A stretch of DNA of 64,000 bases from Phoenix dactylifera. Lineage: Eukaryota > Streptophyta > Magnoliopsida > Arecales > Arecaceae. Shown in pieces: positions 57,575-64,000 of this stretch; position 1 is the first letter of the stretch; each line of letters starts with the position of its first letter. The stretch is taken from positions 13,224,797 through 13,288,796 of the forward strand of contig NC_052403.1 of NCBI RefSeq assembly GCF_009389715.1, given 5' to 3'. The notes below the pieces were generated by a model. That model ran no database searches, was not told the DNA's origin, and worked only from the letters and a program-made list of their open reading frames with translations. Both the position numbers and the translations under genes were made by a program.

Positions 57575-57847
57575 TGTTAGCATAATTTAGGAATCAGATA
57601 ACAATCTGTATCACCCAAAATATTTTTTTTTGTTAGCATGATTCTATATCAGCCTATATTATTTTTCTTATATGGAGTTTGTATACGAGTATATAGAATC
57701 CCTGAGATGCACCGAATGTAACTATATCTAGAATCTTTGAAGATGCCTATTACTAATTTATTGATCATTGTTTCTTGCTGAATCAATACCCAAAGATCGT
57801 CTATTTTCTGGTGGATTTGCAGATCCTCTATTTACTAATGAATCAAC
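57575..57847 (+). mobile_element. LTR-like segment left of copy B
   Basis: It starts TGTTAGCATAATTTAGG and resembles the LTR-like segments at 58708 and 42864 through ATAACAATCTGTAT, GTTAGCATGAT and GAGTATATAGAA. With the segment at 58708 it may be the 5' LTR of a small LTR element spanning 57575 to about 59010. The matching left LTR is missing from copy A. Confidence 0.45.
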
Positions 57848-60488
57848 ATTCGAATATCCCATATTTTCAAGTAGTTCTGCATATCCTCTATTTTTAGTAC
57901 ATTAACTTTCGAAGATTCTTTGTTTTCTATGGATTTGCAGCTCCTCTCCACCATTTTTTTCTCAAGTTCAGATCTTCGGTCATTTCTGCTCGCTGTCGAT
58001 CAGCCCTTTCTCTCCATTTTTGGTTTATTTGCTGTGTTCGGCTCCTTCACCATGCAATTTGAGGTCTCTTGCTTCTCTTCTATGGTGCCTCTATCTATGA
58101 GAATTGTCGACTTTCGATTGCCCTCTCTTTGAGCTCTATCCTCGTTGCAATTGTCATCTTTTATGTGTCTTCTTGCTGCCACATTATTAGCTAAGTCAAT
58201 CGGCCATATCAACAGACACATCAGTCAGACATATGAACAGACACATCAGTTTGCTATATTAATTAGCCATGTCAGTGGACACAGTCTGACACGTCAGTTA
58301 GCTACGCCAAAATTGCCAAATATATCAGTTTGCTGTGTTAGCTTTCTGATCTGTCATATCAGTCTCAAAGCTGCTATGTCAGCTTCTATGTTACCATATC
58401 AAATTCTGTATTGTCACATCATCAATCTACTATATCTGCTTTTGAGTTTCTATATCAACTCTTAATCTACTACATCAGCTTCTAAGCTGCTTGTGTTCTG
58501 CCACATTAGACTCTATGCTGCCACATCAGTTCTTCATCTACAACTACTTCAGCCTCTGAGCTGCTATGTCAGCTCCTAGCCTATCATGTTAGCTTCTGAG
58601 TCGTTATTTCAGCTCTTGATCTAGTACATCAGTCTTTGGGTACATTCATGATTTATCTTCTAAACTCAAGTTGGCACCTACAATACCATCATGAGTTTGA
58701 AGAAAGATATTAGTATAATTTTAGGGATCACGTAACAACCTACATCACCTATAATATTTTCTTTTATTAGTGCAATCCTGTACCAACCTATATTATTTTT
58801 TTATTAGCATGATCTTGTTAGAGTGATTTTAGGGATCACATAACAATCTGTATTACCCATAATATTTTTTTTTGTTAGCATGATCCTATATTAGCCTATG
58901 TTATTTTTTTTTATGTGGACTCTGTACATGAGCATATATAACCCTTGAGATGTATCGAATGTGATAAAATAAAGATATAAAATTCTTTCTCTGTGAATAT
59001 TTTAACAAAATAAAATGTAAGCACTAATTTCTAGAGTTTTGATGTCAAGCTCACAATCATAAGATTTGCTGGATCCTTTCAAGTTGCCTCCTCAGCTAAG
59101 GTAGTTTTTGGTTCAGATGTAAGAAAAGGAAATAGGTCCAGTTATGCCTAGTAAATTGCTATGCCACAAGTGAGTCCTATTTTTTATTCGGCTATAATTT
59201 CTAGAATAACTTTGTTTGAGGATATTTTTGTCCAACACAAAAAAAGTAGGAACAAACAATGGTTTTATGCTATAAAGCGAATGCTACAATGGTTTTATGT
59301 ATGTATGTATGTATGTATACACCAATGGGCTTTTCTGCATGCTATGCACATGCAATGTTCACATATATGCACATGTCATGGATGCTTTTCTTCATGAGTA
59401 CTAAAAGCATACAGTTCTACACATACCATTATGTTTGTCGGGGTTTATGGTAGCCACTGTAGTTGGGCCTAACGCTATTTATAATGGCACAATCTCGTAA
59501 AATCCATTATCGACTTTTCTCTAGTATTCAAATCCTATACCAATTTCGATTCCAATTCAAGTCACAAACCAAATGAGTCAGAGAATATGGTTATTCCGTT
59601 TCTCAACCATATCCATCATTTTTCTAATCATTAAATCATTCATGATCACAATTTTAGTGGTTCGACCTTGAATCTTCTTTAATCACATCTGAGGTGGCTA
59701 AAATATGTTGACTAATTAGGAGGTGACGTGCAGAGCACTGAGGGATTTAATTTCATTTGAATTTGAGGTTTTGGGTTGGTCCATATAAGAAAAGCCCATA
59801 TCTCTTTTCCTTGAATCAAGCACTCTAGAGCTCGAATCCATTGGAAGAAGAGCCTCTATTCACAAAAGAAGGCCGAACACCCAAAAAAGGTATTGAACTA
59901 TTTTCAATTATTTTTCTCGAACTTGCTTGATTGTCCCTCTATTGCTCTTTTAAAGTATTCTGACTTAAGTATTAGAGGATCCGGTCGGAGCCAATCTGGT
60001 GAACCTTTCTTTTCTTTGATGTGCAGAGCAGCAGATGCATTATGAATCGCTGGAGTGCAGATTGCATCGGAATCCTCTGATTTGTTGATCGGGTTTTTGA
60101 AGGAAACAACATCCTCTATGCTCTTGTTGATATTTGAATTATTTATTGTCAATAATTAGCATTTCGAGCAGTTGAGTTACACTCTGAGTTAACTTCTATC
60201 AGTTCAGTCACAATCGAGTCATCTTCATCTTCTTTTTTCTTTATTTTGATATTTGTACTTCGATAGAAGCTTATGGTTTCTACTTTTCTACAAAGTGATC
60301 TATTGAATGATGATTATAGTCATTGTTGTCATGATAATCGAGGACATTACCGCTCTTGATTGATTTGATGCCAAATTGTTCGATCATTATTTGTAAGATT
60401 GTTAATTGCCACAAATTATTTTTCGAGATCTCCAATTGACAAACACAAATTTTCTCGGTTCTACAAATTGATGATCAATTCATCAATC

Positions 60489-60614
60489 ATGCTTCCAACC
60501 CTTTATATTGTTGTTAAAAGGGATTCCCTACAGAACTCGATGGACGATGCTAAGCTTCTCCTTTCACTGGAGCTTCGTAGTCATGCACAAGAACACCCCT
60601 CAATATCGAGCTGA
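60489..60614 (+). other. small conserved 41-codon open frame, copy B
   Basis: Counterpart of 45648-45773: MLPTLYIVVKRDSL through MDDAKLLLSLELR, stop TGA at 60612. Same length, with two amino-acid changes. Confidence 0.35.
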
Positions 60615-61324
60615 TTGGGACCCAATACCTTTTAATGGTATTTCAAAGAAGAAAATAGCGAAAAAAGAAAAAAAAGTGAAAATAAAGGATATTCAATAGT
60701 TTGAGAGGATCAAAATCTTCAAAAGCTTTTAGGCTAGTTTTATTAGATTGATCACTTGTCTCCATAGCTCATAAGGATTCCACATTCATGAAATAAGATA
60801 CCTTAAATAACAAGAAAAGACCTAATCCTAATGATTCTAGAAAAGTTAAAATAGAACAAACTATAGAAAATAAATACAAGATGATTGTAGGTTTCATTTT
60901 TTTAAGATTAAGAGTTACATGAGAGGGAGAAGGGTGGTCACAAGTGGGATGCCGATAGCCAAGCCTATGGCAACCTCTACACTTCTGCTTTTCTTTCTCA
61001 TTCCAACTTTAGCATATTTCTCCTATAGCACAAACTTTTTTCCTATTTGATATGTTTAATGCATGCCATTTTTTTTTTTTGAGAAAAAATATTAGTTAAG
61101 GAAACTTGATCCTATTATGTGTAACATACATGAATGATTTAAGCGAAACCAATATGTGAGAGATGTTACAAAACCATGATCTCTTTGATTCCTTTCTTTA
61201 TCTACAATCAAGTCAATTTTATATATACCCATATAATATCAGTTGTTAATTTTATGTAATAATAATTTAAATATTTTAATATACTTTCTTATTTTATTTA
61301 TATTTTATGATGTTATAAACTATC

Positions 61325-63300
61325 TGTGGAGTGATTGATTAAAACCCTATTTGATTTTGATGAGCTTAAAGCATTTGAGTATATCTCTTGTTTACTAATG
61401 AATTCAATTAAGTGTTTCAGCGAAAATCTTGTCTAAGTGTCTCTAGACTTGGTTCATAATATTTTGGATAAGTTAAGAAGTCAGCTTGAACCAAAGTCTG
61501 AGACTCGAGTCGACTCCAGAGTATCACGAGTCGACTCCAAGCATATCAAGTTCACTGGCACGAGCTCGAGTCGACTCCGGATCAGTACGAGTCGACTCCG
61601 ACTGAGAACAGACAGACGAACAGAAAGCATCAACTCAAAACCTGTCAGCGAGTCGACTCCTGAACTGCGCGAGTCGACTCCGATGTTCACCGAGTCGACT
61701 CCAGGGTAGTATGAGTCGACTCCTAGGAGTCACAGGCAGAAAAGTCAGAGAGCAGTTTTCGGGTCTGAGATTCGAGTCGACTCCAGTGGAACGCGAGTCG
61801 ACTCCGATGGTTGGCAAGTCGACTCCAAAGAAAGTGAGAGTCGACTCTCAGAGGAACACAAGGAAAAAGTCAGAGAACGTTTTTCGGACTCTGAGATTCG
61901 AGTCGACTCCCGCAATACGCGAGTCGACTCCTAGACACCGCGACCCCAAAGAAGACAGAAGACTAATCTGCTGTGTCTGAGAGCCGAGTCGACTCCTAGA
62001 AAGCTCGAGTCGACTCCAAGGCAGCGGTACACCAAAAGGGCAGAAGACTTAGTTTCGGAAACTGAGAGCCGAGTCGACTCCGGGGAAGTTCGAGTCGACT
62101 CCAAGACTGGACGAGCCAAAAGACAGTAGATCGAGAGTTTGGGCTCTGAGCGTCGAGTCGACTCCCAGGATTGTCGAGTCGACTCGAGTGGACCAAGTTC
62201 AAAAATAGATCCACGGACTCCATGGGATGAGCCGACTCCAAAAATGCCAAGTCAGCTCCAGAAGTTGGCGAGTCGACTCCGAGTCAAGTCGAGTCGACTC
62301 CCAGTCGAAGAGGCAACTTTAATTCAAATCCGGAACAGTTGCCGAGTCGACTCCAGAAAAGCATGAGTCGACTCCCGCTATAGCCGAGTCGACTCCTGAT
62401 CGCACGAGTCGACTCCAACCCACCAACGGACATATTGTCAGGCTGTGCAGAGTGTGCAGAACGGGCAGAAAAAGGTCTCTAACGGCTAGTTTCCGTGGGG
62501 GATGGCTTAAATAGCCACAGAAGACTGTAGCAAGGCAGAGAACAACCATTCCACTCAAAGTAATCAAGCTTTCAATCTCTGCAACCTGGTTTTCAACGGA
62601 AAAGAGGGAAGAGCAACATTAACTGCATCCACCTACTTCTTCCCAACATTGAAAGAGATCTCCTCCTGCATTCAAGTCGACCTGACATTCAAGAGGAGAC
62701 CCGAAGTTCAAGAAGCCCTACTCTACTCCAACTCAAACGTGTTTGAGGGCTTCTAACTTCTCTTTTGTTTATATTGTTATTTATCTGCTTTTGAGAAGCT
62801 CTGTTTTTTCTGTTACTCCTTTTTACTTCCATCTTGTCTTTGCTTGGTTCAATCGGGGGATTGAATCAAGGGTATTGAGGTTGGTTGGTGAGCCGAGTGT
62901 AAAACCAACGTGTAAGGGTTCGATTGTGATCCCGGGAAAACAATTGGGTTGGTTCTAGTCGGTGAGCCTGGGAAAACCGACCGAGTTCGTTGTGAGCTCG
63001 TAAAACAACAAGTTTGGTTGTGAGCTTGGAAAACAACCGGCTGTAATCCAAGGGGTTATAGTGAATTCTCAAGTGAGACTTGGGGAGTGGACGTAGGAGC
63101 AAGGGTTAGCTCCGAACCACTATAAAACATTGTGTTTGTGATTGTTTGTCTCTCTCTATCTCTCGCATTTCATTCACCGCACATAGAAACTAATTAATCA
63201 TCTCGCAAAAGAATTAATTAGTTATCTACAAAAGTTTTAATAGCCAAATTATTTTAAAACCCAATTCACCCCCTCTCTTGGGTTGTCTATCTGGGCAACA
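61325..63300. mobile_element. 1976-bp solo LTR with GTCGAC palindrome array
   Basis: It starts TGTGGAGTG and ends GGGCAACA. The 5-bp target duplication CTATC is perfect at 61320-61324 and 63301-63305. The intact, unoccupied site is present in copy A near 47040, so insertion followed the A/B duplication. The ending CAATTCACCCCCTCTCTTGG is typical of LTR ends in the large copia (SIRE/Maximus-like) group; that lineage call is from memory and moderate. No internal domain, so solo LTR. Confidence 0.85.
61509..62414. repeat. array of about 26 GAGTCGACTC palindromes
   Basis: The 10-bp palindrome GAGTCGACTC, or its GTCGAC core, recurs about 26 times in 0.9 kb, often in pairs 20-30 bp apart with variable spacers. 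A few units have mutated (GAGCCGACTC, AAGTCAGCTC near 62227-62258). Arg/Ser/Val-rich open frames over it are by-products of the repeat. Confidence 0.95.
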
Positions 63301-63969
63301 CTATCCTTGTTTCTATTATCTATCATATATATACTAAAATAGAGACTCTACTTATGTAATATTCTCCATTCACCATGTGGCATACACCGGCTAAGCATAT
63401 AGTATGCTTCATGAAGGCAATAATTAGTTATCATGTTAAAATCTTGGTTGTAAGTAATGAAGAAACTAAAGGATAAACAAAATTAAATTAAACAAAACAC
63501 ATTGATATTTTTCCCTTCATGGCAAAGGATGTAAGTAATTTGGTCAAAGTATCAAGAAAACCAAGGAACAACCCATAAAATAAGTTTTATTCCCCAGACA
63601 ACAACTTATGTATAAAATTGGCTCAAATAGAGTCCACTACGCGCAATCTTCGACCCCATCAAATACAAAACAAATTTATGATCAATAATTAGTTGTCATG
63701 TTATAGAAAAATGAATAGCCTAGAATTTAAGAGCATGATATGAATATTATAAGAAAATGAAGACCCTAGAATTTAAGATATTAAAATCACTATCTTTTCA
63801 CAATCCATGTTATCATTAATGGAAAGAAGCAAATATTCAACACCATTTATCCTTCTCTCATAATGACCAATGTACAGAACTAGCTTGAATAGAACCATTA
63901 TACAAAATATTATGCCCTGATGAAATATAAAAAATAAATTTGGAAGAAATAATTAGTTGATATCTTATC

Positions 63970-63972
<3 letters not shown>

Positions 63973-64000
<28 letters not shown>
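63973..64000. repeat. (TA)n microsatellite at the window end
   Basis: TA run continuing past the window, matching 47742-47798. Confidence 0.9.

Larger units (their letters stand above)
57848..64000 (+). repeat. large direct duplication, copy B (runs off the window)
   Basis: Direct copy of 41976-47745, 15.9 kb to its right. It lacks copy A's 43711-44639 and 46381-46945 and carries the solo LTR 61325-63300. The match continues to the TA repeat at the window end, so the right limit is not visible. It contains CATCAG-type repeats (58180-58650), an LTR-like segment (58708 to about 59010) and small open frames; no intact gene. Confidence 0.9.

Noticed and set aside
61437..62366. Arg/Ser/Val-rich frames over the GTCGAC array
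   Set aside because: Any frame through a repeated palindrome stays open; several frames on both strands do so equally.
61509..62414. CRISPR-like array
   Set aside because: The repeat is a 10-bp palindrome with irregular spacing inside an LTR of a plant nuclear genome, with no cas genes.
41976..64000. Copies A and B as the two LTRs of one giant retrotransposon
   Set aside because: Both contain nested LTR-like pieces, neither has TG...CA ends or an adjacent matching primer site, and no gag-pol lies between.

Overview
This is nuclear DNA from a flowering plant. It has spliced plant genes, organelle-targeted PPR and receptor-like LRR proteins, and a dense mix of plant transposons (copia, gypsy, LINE, hAT, CACTA, Mutator-like and Tourist-like). 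Coding 5' ends are very GC-rich while introns and spacers are AT-rich, which points to a monocot. A palm is my best guess, but that is inference; nothing in the sequence names the species.

Layout. Bases 1-1708 are the 5' part of a broken Ty1/copia element on the minus strand (LTR, primer binding site, gag, start of pol). After an AT-rich spacer with a hAT-type element (2973-3499) comes a seven-exon aminotransferase gene of the tyrosine/nicotianamine aminotransferase family (about 5496-13876, +). Three intron-free genes follow on the minus strand: a P-class PPR protein (15287-17074), with a decayed copy of its own 3' end just downstream; a coiled-coil protein with a C-terminal membrane anchor (18708-20738); and a secreted LRR protein (31408-32595). 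These four are the only genes I believe are intact or nearly intact. They look unrelated in function.

Between and after them the window is almost all mobile DNA. A 4.05-kb Mutator-like element with a perfect 9-bp target duplication (21672-25725) has very long low-complexity arms and satellite-like interior repeats. Next to it is a solo LTR with a perfect 5-bp duplication (25896-26823). Further right are a TRIM-like repeat pair (29892-30455), a LINE 3' end with RNase H remnants (32972-33531), a hAT element with a duplicated end (38094-38659), and a gypsy LTR with its primer binding site (39967-41740).

The right third is built from copies. A piece of a PHT1 phosphate transporter gene, embedded in GC-rich DNA, occurs twice (39004-39936 and 47813-48860). 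A 5-6 kb block occurs twice in direct orientation (41976-47745 and 57848 to the window end), and each copy has its own later changes. The second copy carries a 1976-bp solo LTR with about 26 GTCGAC palindromes, and the matching unoccupied site is visible in the first copy. A CACTA element (52057-53605) has captured a fragment of a DUF241 gene. I found no rRNA or tRNA gene, no CRISPR array and no operon-like system. The most interesting material is the gene-capturing and palindrome-rich mobile elements.
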